Positions 32,888-41,391 of a DNA stretch of 48,321 nucleotides are shown piece after piece. Source of the DNA: a virus; the IMG/VR virus record IMGVR_UViG_3300042350_003642, positions 1 to 48,321 of that record, one strand, 5' to 3'. Below the pieces are notes generated by a model. The model made no database searches, was not told the origin of the DNA, and worked only from the letters and a program-made list of their open reading frames with translations. A program made the position numbers and the translations under genes. Every line of letters begins with the position of its first letter. Positions within the stretch are counted from its first letter, which is position 1.

Positions 32888-34007
32888 AGATTATATTGTA
32901 AAGCTGTGCGCCAGCAGGACTTGATAACACTATACACTGCGCACGGTTAGACATCAAAGTCATTTGAGCGAACTCAGAATCAAACACTTCAGGGTGATCT
33001 AACAGCCAATTCAGTGCTGTGCATTGCTGCTGCCAACGTTGCACATGATCCAGACACTGATCAAACACAGCGAGTTCTGGAGGTAGCAACACCCAAGCTG
33101 TGGCCAGTCCCTGTTGTTGAAACAGTGCATGCATGTTTGCACCACCAAACGGCATCGCCCAACGTTGGTGCAGAAAACATCTCAAAGACTTCTCATTCAA
33201 ACTCAAGATATTGTTTTGCCAGGTGCTTTCCGGATACACAATCACATGGTGCTGCCTAAAAGCCGGAAAAAATCTATCGTAGAATTCTAGTTGCCCGAAT
33301 CTTCCAGCAACACCCATGGGCAGTGATGGCCATCTTTGTTCAGGAGGTTCAGAATTGGTTTGATGGTTACAGTATTGTGTATTAAAGTATTCTCTGGCTT
33401 GAGTATCATAGCTGTCTTCGTACCACACAAACTTGGTTTCACTCACACTGTGATTGTGTAAGATATTGTGCTGCGCGAGTCTAGGCACCTGAGATCTAAG
33501 TGTGCAGGTTATGTGTTCACGCCAACTCCGGTTGCGTCCGTTGATGTAGATCATTGAACCCCGCAGCGGTGTTGGAGTTTGATATTCACGGCTGGGCGCA
33601 AACATTGGCTCTATATAGGCACGACGATGATAGTTCCAGTGCAGCATAGTGGTTATGATTCTTGAGTGTAACCGCGAATACCTAAAATGATCAGGATGTA
33701 ACAGACTATTGCACACCAAAAAACTGTGCTGATGTTGGTAAAGAATTTGATACATGATTTCAGTGCCTCGACCAAAAGCTTCATCAGCATTGTCTAACAA
33801 CACCAAGTGATAAAGATCTAGATCATCAGGTACTGAGTCTGGCATACTCAAGAACAGAATGTTTACTGTGTCTGGTTGTGGTGGTTGGTAAGCAATAGCA
33901 GGCGTGTTTTCATAATTACTGCGCCATTGTGCTTCTGCCACAAACAAGTCAAAAATCTCTTGACCAAAATAGTCTTGTCTATCAGCGGTCACAGATAATG
34001 AGATCAT
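32874..34007 (-). CDS. Putative glycosyltransferase-like protein, 377 aa
   Basis: No strong domain is recognised. The C-terminal half holds VYPESTW, LSLNEKSLRCFL and MPFGGANMHALFQQQGL, a pattern like the nucleotide-sugar end of some phage glycosyltransferases; this is a weak inference. The protein is His/Trp/Gln-rich. I chose ATG 34007, in an ATGA overlap with the 73-aa gene. It ends overlapping the mini-DnaE start. No membrane span or signal peptide. Confidence 0.6.
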   Translation of the reverse strand: MISLSVTADRQDYFGQEIFDLFVAEAQWRSNYENTPAIAYQPPQPDTVNILFLSMPDSVPDDLDLYHLVLLDNADEAFGRGTEIMYQILYQHQHSFLVCNSLLHPDHFRYSRLHSRIITTMLHWNYHRRAYIEPMFAPSREYQTPTPLRGSMIYINGRNRSWREHITCTLRSQVPRLAQHNILHNHSVSETKFVWYEDSYDTQAREYFNTQYCNHQTNSEPPEQRWPSLPMGVAGRFGQLEFYDRFFPAFRQHHVIVYPESTWQNNILSLNEKSLRCFLHQRWAMPFGGANMHALFQQQGLATAWVLLPPELAVFDQCLDHVQRWQQQCTALNWLLDHPEVFDSEFAQMTLMSNRAQCIVLSSPAGAQLYNIIYEKT

Positions 34008-34225
34008 CGGGCACCACCCCATTTAAGAGCAAAGAAACTGGCAAATGCAGCGTCTTTGAATTCAAAGTGCAGTTCGTTTATTGCATGTTCAAAAGACCAG
34101 GTATAGTCAATTGCAATATCAAGTCCATGCTCTCTACACCAGTGACTAAGCTCTACTCCTTTTTGTGCTCGCCAACCCAGAGCAGTGTCGTTGTAATTGT
34201 CAAGGTTTATCTTTACCAAGGTCAA
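34004..34225 (-). CDS. Hypothetical protein, 73 aa
   Basis: A small soluble protein with a possible alpha/beta fold (VKINLDNYND, then ELSHWCREHGLDIAIDY). The start is TTG 34225 in a TTGA overlap with the zinc-finger gene; no ATG exists further in. It is translationally coupled on both sides. Function unknown. Confidence 0.55.
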   Translation of the reverse strand: MTLVKINLDNYNDTALGWRAQKGVELSHWCREHGLDIAIDYTWSFEHAINELHFEFKDAAFASFFALKWGGAR

Positions 34226-34917
34226 AGTCCAGCCTCACTGAGTATATGCTTGCACCACTCTACGTCAGCAGGGAAAGTTTCAAACTTACGATTCCAAAAA
34301 TCAGGGTCAATAATAGGAAGAACAATGGCCAAGCCATCCGAGTTAAGGCTGCCCAACCAATCAACACCGCTGGCACAGTTATACACAACCCAAGGACTAA
34401 CACGACCAGTGGTAATATGATGACAGATCCTATTAGTATTACCGTACCTAAAATAGTGATTAAAGCCAGCAAGGCCACTGTTTCCGTCAGCATAGTCTTG
34501 CATTTCTCGGAGTGCTCGTTCCAAAGCATCTTGCACTGACTCCACACGTACATACTCATTCAACCACTCTCCATAATAACTGTCACGACACCAATAGTCA
34601 ATTCTTCGATTGTTCTTGAGCAACCACTCCATGAACAACAATGGATTAATCACTCGAGAGTCAACACAATACCTTCCAAATTTTACAAAAGCACGATAAT
34701 AATTGCTGGCAGCGAAATCTTCAAAGCCCTTGAGGCGAGAACTGCCTTGGTGAAATTCATAAAACTTTAGATAGGCCATAAGCCCTAGTTGTACGCCACG
34801 CTCGTCTCGTTCACGCCAGCGACGTTTGGCTTCGCACAGATGTACTTCTAGACTGCTTTCACGACGAAAAGTTTTATTACAGAATGAGCAGGCATGTGTT
34901 GCTGCATCTGTGATCAC
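34222..34917 (-). CDS. Zinc-finger-bearing conserved-type phage protein, 231 aa
   Basis: Residues 8-30 form a single C2HC-type finger (CSFCNKTFRRESSLEVHLC). The remaining 200 residues look like a globular domain rich in Tyr and Trp (GFNHYFRYGNTNRIC). I recall the same arrangement in marine T4-like phages, without known function. A nucleic-acid-binding role is plausible from the finger and from its place beside the replication genes. The start is GTG 34917 in a GTGA overlap with the 163-aa gene. Confidence 0.78.
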   Translation of the reverse strand: MITDAATHACSFCNKTFRRESSLEVHLCEAKRRWRERDERGVQLGLMAYLKFYEFHQGSSRLKGFEDFAASNYYRAFVKFGRYCVDSRVINPLLFMEWLLKNNRRIDYWCRDSYYGEWLNEYVRVESVQDALERALREMQDYADGNSGLAGFNHYFRYGNTNRICHHITTGRVSPWVVYNCASGVDWLGSLNSDGLAIVLPIIDPDFWNRKFETFPADVEWCKHILSEAGL

Positions 34918-35405
34918 TTGTCTACTCCATGATCACGCAGCAGTTGATTGTATTCATCATTGGTCATCACAGCACATAGAGTGTCAAGATCGCTGTTTTT
35001 TAAGTTTGGATAGATCTCAGACAAAAACTTACGTCTTGCCGAGTTGCTGCTTTCTTTTTTCTTAGGCGCGATCCAATTATGTCGCTGTGCGCCTAGTCCT
35101 GGGCTTACTGAAGTTGCCATGAGCCATTGCAGTTTGGGATGGCGGTTCACAGCAAAAAAATGTTTGTTTAATCTTTCATTAGTGGCAATCACATAAAACT
35201 TCTGTAGGTCTGCACTGCCTTCCACAGCACTACCCCAACGTATCATGAGATAAGGTGAAAACTTTTTGCGTTCTTCTTCGGTAAGGCTGTCATAGAAAGC
35301 ACGATCTTTGAGATCAAAACATCGCATTTCATTGCCTATGTTGAGTTTGTCACTTACAGGAGCACGTGGTTTTAGATTGGAACTGTTTGTACTTTTTTTA
35401 GCCAT
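34914..35405 (-). CDS. Conserved-type phage protein, 163 aa
   Basis: A mixed alpha/beta protein with a basic, disordered N-terminus (MAKKSTNSSN) and an acidic C-terminus. A core (SPYLMIRWGSAVEGSADLQKF, LQWLMATSVSPGLG) looks conserved. I recall similar proteins in marine T4-like phages, sometimes near clamp-loader genes, but I cannot assign the function. The start at 35405 overlaps the upstream gene by 34 bases. Confidence 0.7.
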   Translation of the reverse strand: MAKKSTNSSNLKPRAPVSDKLNIGNEMRCFDLKDRAFYDSLTEEERKKFSPYLMIRWGSAVEGSADLQKFYVIATNERLNKHFFAVNRHPKLQWLMATSVSPGLGAQRHNWIAPKKKESSNSARRKFLSEIYPNLKNSDLDTLCAVMTNDEYNQLLRDHGVDK

Positions 35406-36244
35406 TGCTTATGATAACATTCTAAAAAGGCTTTGTCAAAATCATCAAGATCAATCCAGTGATAAAGGTCCTGCATGGTTTGCAGATATTGATCCGTGTG
35501 CAACAATGCATCAGCATCAAAGTTCCAGGTTTCAAACCTAGCGCATAGTTTGTCTTGCTGAAGTTTCACTGCACGATCCATGCTTTGTTTGGCCTGTGGA
35601 TGTTGAATGTATCGAAAAATATCCCCTTGGCGTAGGTGCAGTAATTCCTGTTGAATACCACGATCCAACTCGCAGAACTGTTGGTAGGTTTCTGGAGGCT
35701 GATTGGGCCATGTGGTATCACGAATGCTGTTCCAAAACTGTTGCAGTGATTCTCTGTTGTAGTTGACTTGCCGCCAGTCTAGAAATTGATCAGTGTTAAC
35801 AAATCTTATTATTCTAGCATGTGTCCAAACTCTCAAGCTGGCTTCAAGGTGTCCTGTGTCATGTACATCAACAAACCATGTAAATTTAGATTCGCACAGT
35901 TCGGACATCACAGGGGTCCAAGGCCAATACTGTGCAGAGCTGATTGGCGCAGAGATATACATGCGCTCGTTGACTCCTGTAAGCGTATCCGCCCCAAGAT
36001 GTAGATCCTGCCAACGTCCGCTTTCTTGCTCTAATCGTTGAAGTATGAACTCTTGTTTTTGCTCGGATGACAAGTTATTATTCAATTGCTTTTGTGCCAT
36101 GCCAGCATGCTGCATCACAGCTCTGCGACTCACTGCCATGCTGTTTATCACAAATTTGCCACCAGCACCCCAAGGGTACAACACAAAAACCACGTTGGGG
36201 TTGTGAAAATCTATAGCAGCACGAGGCCATCGTGGAGTTACCAT
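35372..36244 (-). CDS. P-loop/sulfotransferase-like protein (weak), 290 aa
   Basis: The N-terminus FVLYPWGAGGKFVINSM has a glycine-rich loop with Lys near residue 28, reminiscent of nucleotide or PAPS-binding sulfotransferase-like phage proteins. The rest is helical with many Trp, Gln and His. The assignment is weak. It starts at ATG 36244 overlapping the 166-aa gene by 7 bases. Sulfation or another transfer to glycan is conceivable given the glycan genes elsewhere, but this is an inference. Confidence 0.55.
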   Translation of the reverse strand: MVTPRWPRAAIDFHNPNVVFVLYPWGAGGKFVINSMAVSRRAVMQHAGMAQKQLNNNLSSEQKQEFILQRLEQESGRWQDLHLGADTLTGVNERMYISAPISSAQYWPWTPVMSELCESKFTWFVDVHDTGHLEASLRVWTHARIIRFVNTDQFLDWRQVNYNRESLQQFWNSIRDTTWPNQPPETYQQFCELDRGIQQELLHLRQGDIFRYIQHPQAKQSMDRAVKLQQDKLCARFETWNFDADALLHTDQYLQTMQDLYHWIDLDDFDKAFLECYHKQWLKKVQTVPI

Positions 36245-36738
36245 GCTCGTCTGTAGTCCACTACTTCGCAGTTGCGAGAAATATCCTTGACAAAATACAC
36301 ACAGGGTGGTTCTGGATCATCATTCAATGGCACTGCTAATAACTGTCCATTCTTTAGTTTGGGTGAATACCAGTTCACATCGTGATACACGTCAACTATT
36401 TCTATGGGAGGAAAACTTGGTCTAAAACTAGTCAATGGATTGAATTCAAACACATTGAATCCTCGATCATTTATTTGAGTAAGTGGCAACACTTCAAGGT
36501 CACCAAAGTCTTTTTCTCCTATCAACACTTGCCAATCTACAGGCATCTTGATTTTATGATCACCAATGCGTAGTACCAATGAAGGGGAGTTGAAGCTTTC
36601 TAAAAATATCAAAGGAATATAATGATAGTCTGGGTCGCTGGGATTGCTGTTGTCTAGTATTGCAAAACGTAAATCGTCAACTTGTTCAGGCAGCGTGTTC
36701 AGATCGTAAGAGCAGTTGTCAAGGGTTAGTATTTTCAT
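36238..36738 (-). CDS. Conserved-type phage protein, 166 aa
   Basis: A beta-rich soluble protein with conserved-looking runs (IPLIFLESFNSP, PVDWQVLIGEKDFGDLE, LKNGQLLAVPL). I recall close relatives in marine T4-like phages with no known function. The ATG at 36738 sits six bases after TATAAT, with a weaker TTGCAG 18 bp up, and has no Shine-Dalgarno, so it may be expressed as a leaderless mRNA in front of the genes that follow. Confidence 0.72.
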   Translation of the reverse strand: MKILTLDNCSYDLNTLPEQVDDLRFAILDNSNPSDPDYHYIPLIFLESFNSPSLVLRIGDHKIKMPVDWQVLIGEKDFGDLEVLPLTQINDRGFNVFEFNPLTSFRPSFPPIEIVDVYHDVNWYSPKLKNGQLLAVPLNDDPEPPCVYFVKDISRNCEVVDYRRAW

Positions 36739-36744
36739 AAGAAT

Positions 36745-36774
36745 ATTATAACACTATTTTTGGCCACGCTGCAA
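36745..36774 (-). promoter_or_regulatory. Sigma70-like promoter six bases before the 166-aa gene
   Basis: Minus strand: TTGCAG (36769-36774), an 18-bp spacer, TATAAT (36745-36750), six bases, ATG 36738. The -35 is weak but the -10 and its spacing to the start codon equal those at iscU and primase. Confidence 0.5.
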
Positions 36775-37600
36775 CCTGATCGTGAATTGATTTGCACTGT
36801 AGTATCAACTCTCTAATATGATTTAATGGTATCATGTTTGGCCCATCGCTGGGAGCCGAATCAGGGTCTTCATGAGTTTCAATAAACAGTGCATTTACTG
36901 ATCCTGTGGCCGCTGCTGCTCGGGCGAGGAAGGGTACCATCCCGCGATCCCCGCCAGAACTCGTTCCCAATCCTCCTGGTTGTTGAACACTATGTGTGCA
37001 GTCAAATACCACGGGATAACCAGAGCGTGCCATGATAGGTAGACTACGCATGTCAACCACAAGATTATTGTATCCATGTGTTACTCCTCGTTCGCATAGT
37101 AAGATTCTATTGTTGCCAGTGCTAGCGACCTTTTCTGCTGCACGAGCCGCATCACCGGGTGCCATGAACTGACCTTTTTTGATATTAACCACAGCACCTG
37201 ATTCACCTGCTGCCAATAATAAGTCTGTCTGTCTGGAAAGAAATGCAGGTATCTGTAATACATCTATACCAGCAGCAATACAAGTACTGGCTTGATCAGG
37301 ATGGTGAATATCTGTAAGTGTAGCCACATTTAGAACCTGTTTTACACCGTACATAATATCCATGCCTTCTTTGATTCCAGGACCTCTTTTAGTGCTGATA
37401 CTAGTACGATTGGCTTTGTCAAAACTGCTTTTGTAGATAAAGTTTACTCTTAACTCTTCACAGATCTTTTTCAAGGCTGTGGCCATCATTAATGCATGGT
37501 CTAGACTTTGAATTTGACAAGGCCCTGCAATCACTGTCAAGGGCTGGCCTGAGCCAATGGCAAAATTGCCAACAGGTACTGTTATTTTATTTTCATCCAT
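36746..37600 (-). CDS. kdsA: 2-dehydro-3-deoxyphosphooctonate aldolase (KDO-8-P synthase)
   Basis: It condenses phosphoenolpyruvate with arabinose-5-phosphate to KDO-8-phosphate, precursor of the LPS inner core. The 284 residues match bacterial KdsA. Substrate motifs are SSFDKANRTS (58-67) and RGPG. Metal ligands are all present: C28 in AGPCQ, H203, E241 and D252 in SDGPN, which identifies the metal-dependent class (Aquifex type) rather than the metal-free E. coli type. The start overlaps the uvsW end by 19 bases. Presence on a phage suggests a Gram-negative host and an effect on LPS or capsule sugar. Confidence 0.95.
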   Translation of the reverse strand: MDENKITVPVGNFAIGSGQPLTVIAGPCQIQSLDHALMMATALKKICEELRVNFIYKSSFDKANRTSISTKRGPGIKEGMDIMYGVKQVLNVATLTDIHHPDQASTCIAAGIDVLQIPAFLSRQTDLLLAAGESGAVVNIKKGQFMAPGDAARAAEKVASTGNNRILLCERGVTHGYNNLVVDMRSLPIMARSGYPVVFDCTHSVQQPGGLGTSSGGDRGMVPFLARAAAATGSVNALFIETHEDPDSAPSDGPNMIPLNHIRELILQCKSIHDQVAAWPKIVL

Positions 37601-39048
37601 TCGTGTTTTTCATGTGTAAAAGGATACCGTGCATCACGGTAGTAGGCCTTGCGTTTAGTTAGATGTCTTTTGGCGAACTTGCAGGTGGATGTGATATCCC
37701 AGATTTGAACAAAGTCTTTGTCTTCTGCTCGGCGTATTCCCCGCCCAATGCTTTGTATAACTCGTACAAAAGATTTGCCAGGCTCAAGTAGAACAAGATT
37801 AAAAATGCGGGGAATATTGATACCAACAGCAGCAACGCCGTAAGTAGCGACGATGATTTTGTCTGTTGCCTCTGCCACTTCGTCATAGTGTTCCTGTCTG
37901 TCCCCTGCCTTGGTGGACCCTGAAATGAAAACTGCATTGGGCAATCTATTTACCAGCTCTTGCCCTGCTGCAATGCGATCAACAAGTATCAATGTGTTAC
38001 CTGTTTGTGTGATCTCTGTGACCAAGCCTGCAATAGCATCTAGTCTACCACTCTCTTCTAGTAGATATTTGAGTTCACTTTGATAGTTGCTGTACTCAAC
38101 ATGATCTACCAGCTGCACAATGTTTACATGACACTGAGCTAGAACTCCTCGCTCTTGTAGCTCGGCTGCGGCTAGATGACTCACAGTGGGACCAATACTG
38201 ACCTTGAGTGCTTGACTTTCGAATTGTTCCTTGGGTATGGTGCCTGTGAGTCCCCAGCGGATAGGTACCTGACTCATCACACCTGTGAGCAGAGTCTTTA
38301 GAGCATCTGCCTTGGCCATGTGTACTTCGTCAACAATCACGCATATCACATCTTCAAGAAAGTCATGAATAGTGATTTCTGCCTGAGCATTTTTGGTATT
38401 CTTCAGCAGCACATTTAGACTTTGCCAGGTGCATATGGTGTGCTGACGTCCAAACTCCTTGCGGTCACCAAAGTATACTCCAACATCAAGACCTAGATTC
38501 ACATAGTCTTTTTCGGTTTGTGTAACCAGACTTTTGTTGGGCACAATAATAATACTACGTCCATAAGGGGATACTGAATGACTCAAGGCCGCTGTCATGA
38601 TAGTTTTACCAGCACCCGTGGCCACTTCTTGCAAACACTGTGGATTGGCCAAAAAGTCATTCACAATGTTCACTTGATAGTCGCGTAGCAGTATGGGCTC
38701 GCCGGCCTGTGGATGTCCTTTGGGCCAGGTTAGATTTGAAAATGTATGTTCATTGATGCGTTCAAACTCAAAGTTTCTACGATATTCTCGTTGATCATCT
38801 AGTTCAAAGTCATAGCCCATTTCATCCAATATAGGAATGATATCAGGCAGTAGATTCACATAGGTGCTACCACCCAACTGAAAATAAGCAACTTTGCCGT
38901 CCCAGCGGCCTAGCCTCACCGCAGGAAGATATCGTGCATAGGGAACATCATATTTGAATTTGTTGACCAGGGTGCGTCTTGCATCAAGTTCTAGTCCTTC
39001 GATCTTGACATTGACTTCATCGCGTATGGTAAGTTTGGCGTAGGGCAT
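37582..39048 (-). CDS. uvsW: UvsW-type RNA/DNA helicase
   Basis: UvsW is the T4 late helicase that resolves R-loops and branched DNA and switches replication mode. The 488 residues have an N-terminal domain (1-110, with GRWDG) and an SF2 motor: Walker A TGAGKT (144-149), DEVH (240-243), the LTGT motif III, and QSIGRGIRR motif VI. Length matches T4 UvsW (about 503). The ATG at 39048 is 19 bases after GTAAATA, which agrees with late expression in T4. kdsA follows in the same transcript. Confidence 0.94.
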   Translation of the reverse strand: MPYAKLTIRDEVNVKIEGLELDARRTLVNKFKYDVPYARYLPAVRLGRWDGKVAYFQLGGSTYVNLLPDIIPILDEMGYDFELDDQREYRRNFEFERINEHTFSNLTWPKGHPQAGEPILLRDYQVNIVNDFLANPQCLQEVATGAGKTIMTAALSHSVSPYGRSIIIVPNKSLVTQTEKDYVNLGLDVGVYFGDRKEFGRQHTICTWQSLNVLLKNTKNAQAEITIHDFLEDVICVIVDEVHMAKADALKTLLTGVMSQVPIRWGLTGTIPKEQFESQALKVSIGPTVSHLAAAELQERGVLAQCHVNIVQLVDHVEYSNYQSELKYLLEESGRLDAIAGLVTEITQTGNTLILVDRIAAGQELVNRLPNAVFISGSTKAGDRQEHYDEVAEATDKIIVATYGVAAVGINIPRIFNLVLLEPGKSFVRVIQSIGRGIRRAEDKDFVQIWDITSTCKFAKRHLTKRKAYYRDARYPFTHEKHEWMKIK

Positions 39049-39067
39049 TGTGTAATTGTATGACGCT

Positions 39068-39074
39068 TATTTAC
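39068..39074 (-). promoter_or_regulatory. Late-type promoter motif (GTAAATA) before uvsW
   Basis: Minus-strand GTAAATA, 19 nt upstream of ATG 39048, placed just beyond the terminator of the upstream ATPase gene. T4 uvsW is itself late. Confidence 0.5.
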
Positions 39075-39081
39075 ACAAGTC

Positions 39082-39110
39082 AAAAAAATAGGCACCAAAG
39101 GGTGCCTATT
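39082..39110 (-). terminator. Rho-independent terminator of the AAA+ ATPase gene
   Basis: Minus strand: a perfect 10-bp stem (AATAGGCACC / GGTGCCTATT) with a 4-base loop, followed by seven T. It is the third hairpin in the 3' region of the ATPase gene. Confidence 0.92.
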
Positions 39111-39116
39111 AAAAGA

Positions 39117-39160
39117 TTGGACCGGAGCAAGGGTCCAACCAAGTGGGACCGAAGTCCCAC
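39117..39160 (-). ncRNA. Two tandem hairpins in the ATPase 3' untranslated region
   Basis: Minus strand, reading after the ATPase stop: GTGGGAC-TTCG-GTCCCAC, a 7-bp stem closed as C(UUCG)G, then TTGGACC with GGTCCAA, a 7-bp stem with an 8-base loop. Each hairpin region carries the heptamer TTGCTCC, once before the first stem and once in the second loop. Both are on the transcript side before the terminator. They could protect the mRNA 3' end or be processed into a small RNA. Confidence 0.6.
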
Positions 39161-39167
39161 GGAGCAA

Positions 39168-40187
39168 TCAATTGTGTCGCATGCAGGTGCTTTCTGCCAG
39201 TGTCTGCCAGTTACTGGAGACCTTGGTAAGATCAGCAAGTTTCAGTGCCATGCGCAGACTGATCTCACGCAGTCTAGCATGGTTGTCTTGCATGAACTGC
39301 ACAATCTGTTCGCCTTGCTCAGGCGTAAAGTCGTAGTCTTGGAACAGATCGCCTTTGCGGAAGATCTGTCGAATACGCAGGATCTTGTCACGTGTGGTGT
39401 CCAAGGTCAGATCCAGAAAGTGACAACGACTCTGTAGTGCTTCCAAGTGGTCTTGCAGTTTCTTGGATTTGATGTTGTCAAACTTGAGGTTGGTAATAAA
39501 GATCACCGAACCTTTGAAGTCAAAACTGTCTGGGATACCTTCGCGACGCAGCAGAGCAGAGTCAGCGTTCCAGTGGATACGGCGCTTTTTGCCTGAATCC
39601 AATGCGGCCTTGAGAATGTTCAGTGCAAGGTCGTCCAACAGGATGCTGTCACAGTCATCAAACACCAAGACATTCTTGGGATCACTGTGTCGATACAGCG
39701 TTGCATACAAGCCAATGGGTGTCATAGCACCCTTGATAACTTCGTACTTGATCTTGCGACCGCTCATTTTGTCAAACAAGCCGGCCTTTTCCAACTGGTA
39801 TTCAACGCCATAGCTCTTGCCCACGCCCGGAGGACCTTGCACAATCATAGCACGAATGTCGCCATTGATTGAGGCCTTGGTCATGTCGTCTAGTATGTTG
39901 AAACGCCGTTCAATACGGTCCATGACTTCTTCGTCAGTTTCTACCTTGGTGCTCTTGGGCATTTCCAAAACGTTTGTGCTCACGGGTTCTCCTGTGGTGT
40001 ATTCAATACTGTCAATTCCGTTGACCCTAATTCTAACAATATCAAATTCTGGGCCAAACACGCCATCTGATTTTACTGTAACAAAGCCGCCCTTGCGACC
40101 AGTTTGGAAGCCCTTGACCAAAGCAAAAGTTTGGTTTACCACACGTTGATTGCGGTACACTCCCTGCTTGACAATGATTGTGCTCAT
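39168..40187 (-). CDS. AAA+ ATPase of the marine T4-like phage type
   Basis: The 339 residues have an N-terminal beta-rich region (1-75), Walker A GPPGVGKS (118-125), Walker B VLVFDDCD near 170, a sensor-like FITN segment, and a helical lid domain. It is recognisably AAA+ and I recall counterparts in marine T4-like phages; it is not the gp44 clamp loader by motif. The role is unknown; DNA metabolism or protein remodelling are both possible. It has a near-consensus sigma70 promoter, an AAGGAG site, and a structured 3' region with terminator, so it is a strongly expressed single-gene unit. Confidence 0.88.
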   Translation of the reverse strand: MSTIIVKQGVYRNQRVVNQTFALVKGFQTGRKGGFVTVKSDGVFGPEFDIVRIRVNGIDSIEYTTGEPVSTNVLEMPKSTKVETDEEVMDRIERRFNILDDMTKASINGDIRAMIVQGPPGVGKSYGVEYQLEKAGLFDKMSGRKIKYEVIKGAMTPIGLYATLYRHSDPKNVLVFDDCDSILLDDLALNILKAALDSGKKRRIHWNADSALLRREGIPDSFDFKGSVIFITNLKFDNIKSKKLQDHLEALQSRCHFLDLTLDTTRDKILRIRQIFRKGDLFQDYDFTPEQGEQIVQFMQDNHARLREISLRMALKLADLTKVSSNWQTLAESTCMRHN

Positions 40188-40224
40188 TTGTTGCTCCTTT
40201 TGTAATATTTTACGTTATGTAAGT

Positions 40225-40253
40225 ATTATAGACAAAAGGAATTAATTGGTCAA
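40225..40253 (-). promoter_or_regulatory. Strong sigma70-like promoter of the AAA+ ATPase gene
   Basis: Minus strand: TTGACC (40248-40253), a 17-bp spacer, TATAAT (40225-40230). The predicted +1 near 40218 gives a 31-nt leader with AAGGAG before ATG 40187. Confidence 0.75.
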
Positions 40254-40256
40254 CCA

Positions 40257-40284
40257 AGAAAAAACCCTAGCAAATACTAGGGTT
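40257..40284 (-). terminator. Rho-independent terminator after the tandem paralogue unit
   Basis: Minus strand: an 8-bp stem (AACCCTAG / CTAGGGTT) with a 6-base loop, followed by T-rich sequence. It lies 30 bases after the stop of the 167-aa gene and just before the ATPase promoter. Confidence 0.88.
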
Positions 40285-40313
40285 TCTTGCTGATTTTGCA
40301 ACCAAAAACGTTG

Positions 40314-40817
40314 TTAGGTTATTAAGTTATAAATCATGACCTTGAATGCTAGTGTGCTGCCAGCTGGTACTTGATAATACCAAGCACCCTGACTGCCTTG
40401 CTGGCGCTGAATGATCACAGGCACACCGTCCAAGGTGACTTCATACTTGGGATCGTCGTGCTGTGCAGGATAGTCCGGGGTAGGAAAGCCAAAGTTCTCT
40501 GGATCTGGAATCACAGGAGTTTCATCATTTACACTCAATGGTGGACTTGTAACATCAACAACAATGGTAGCTCCACTTATACACTCCACAGAAACTGTGT
40601 GCGTACTGGTCAAGAATGGAATAGCATCATTGGTCAATGGATTGGGTACACTAGCCGCAGGAATGTCGTTGACTGTGATATCATGCGTGAACAGTGTGCC
40701 TAGCTCTGTGTTCGAGATAGCTCCTGAAAATATGCTGACCCCGTCAAAATCCACTGAAATGGCTGTGGGGTCAGCACCCAGTTTCATCCCTGTGAAAGTC
40801 AAAGTTCTTGTTGCCAT
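40314..40817 (-). CDS. Tandem paralogue 2, probable virion protein, 167 aa
   Basis: A beta-rich, acidic protein starting MATRTLTFTGMKL with no enzyme motif. It is clearly related to the 182-aa gene just upstream: both share a first strand ending in G(M/Y)K, a short FDGVSIFSGAISNTE-type block, and a final IYNLI/VRNLI strand. ATG 40817 has AAGGAG within the preceding stop region. The unit ends in a strong terminator, so high expression and a late structural role (decoration or fibre) are likely but inferred. Confidence 0.72.
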   Translation of the reverse strand: MATRTLTFTGMKLGADPTAISVDFDGVSIFSGAISNTELGTLFTHDITVNDIPAASVPNPLTNDAIPFLTSTHTVSVECISGATIVVDVTSPPLSVNDETPVIPDPENFGFPTPDYPAQHDDPKYEVTLDGVPVIIQRQQGSQGAWYYQVPAGSTLAFKVMIYNLIT

Positions 40818-40832
40818 TTCTAATACTCCTTG

Positions 40833-41381
40833 CTAAAGAAAATCAATTAGGTTTCTAACCATTATATCAAAGTGCAGTCTCTCATTGGCTTGCACTTTCT
40901 CATGATACACCCCAAGCTCATTGTGTGTGTCCATGCTGCTGTTCATATGTATTCCATCACACGAACGCTGTACATTGTATTTAACATCTTGACTGGCTGA
41001 TTGACCTTCTGCGAAATGCTCGTAATTGTGCTCGGTGTGAATTTCATCAAAAGTTCGATAAAACCACCCTGGATCCTGTACCAAAGGCACGTCTTGCTCA
41101 TGCAGTGCTGGTGACTTGACATCAGTTACTGCTGCACTGCCCTGGGTACATTTTACCACTACACTATGCACAGTTACCAGCAAAGGAATAATCTCAGCGA
41201 TTTGAGCATCAGTGCTTGCTATTTCCACAGCAGGCACTATGATATTGTGCTCACAAATCAGTTGACTTTGCTCATTGGTAATTTCCCCACTGTAGATCAA
41301 CGCATTGTCAAATACCACGGAAATTTCACATGGTTCAGTGGATGTTTTGTAACCATAAAATTCTATTTTTCTAACAGTCAT
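40833..41381 (-). CDS. Tandem paralogue 1, probable virion protein, 182 aa
   Basis: A homologue of the 167-aa protein that follows, with the same N-terminal (MTVRKIEFYGYK) and C-terminal (MVRNLIDFL) frame but a longer, His-rich middle (TEHNYEHFAEGQ). I chose ATG 41381; the track-like longer frame lies inside the glycosyltransferase gene. ATAAATA lies ten bases upstream. The pair probably arose by duplication and is co-transcribed. Function not identified. Confidence 0.72.
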   Translation of the reverse strand: MTVRKIEFYGYKTSTEPCEISVVFDNALIYSGEITNEQSQLICEHNIIVPAVEIASTDAQIAEIIPLLVTVHSVVVKCTQGSAAVTDVKSPALHEQDVPLVQDPGWFYRTFDEIHTEHNYEHFAEGQSASQDVKYNVQRSCDGIHMNSSMDTHNELGVYHEKVQANERLHFDIMVRNLIDFL

Positions 41382-41391
41382 TATATCTATG

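Noticed and set aside
32890-32895. TATAAT just before the mini-DnaE ATG
   Set aside because: Only two bases separate it from the start codon, so transcription would begin inside the gene; probably chance in an AT-rich gene end.
39048-39437. 129-codon plus-strand frame opposite the ATPase end
   Set aside because: It crosses the three-hairpin region and the terminator, and the opposite frame is a clear AAA+ protein.
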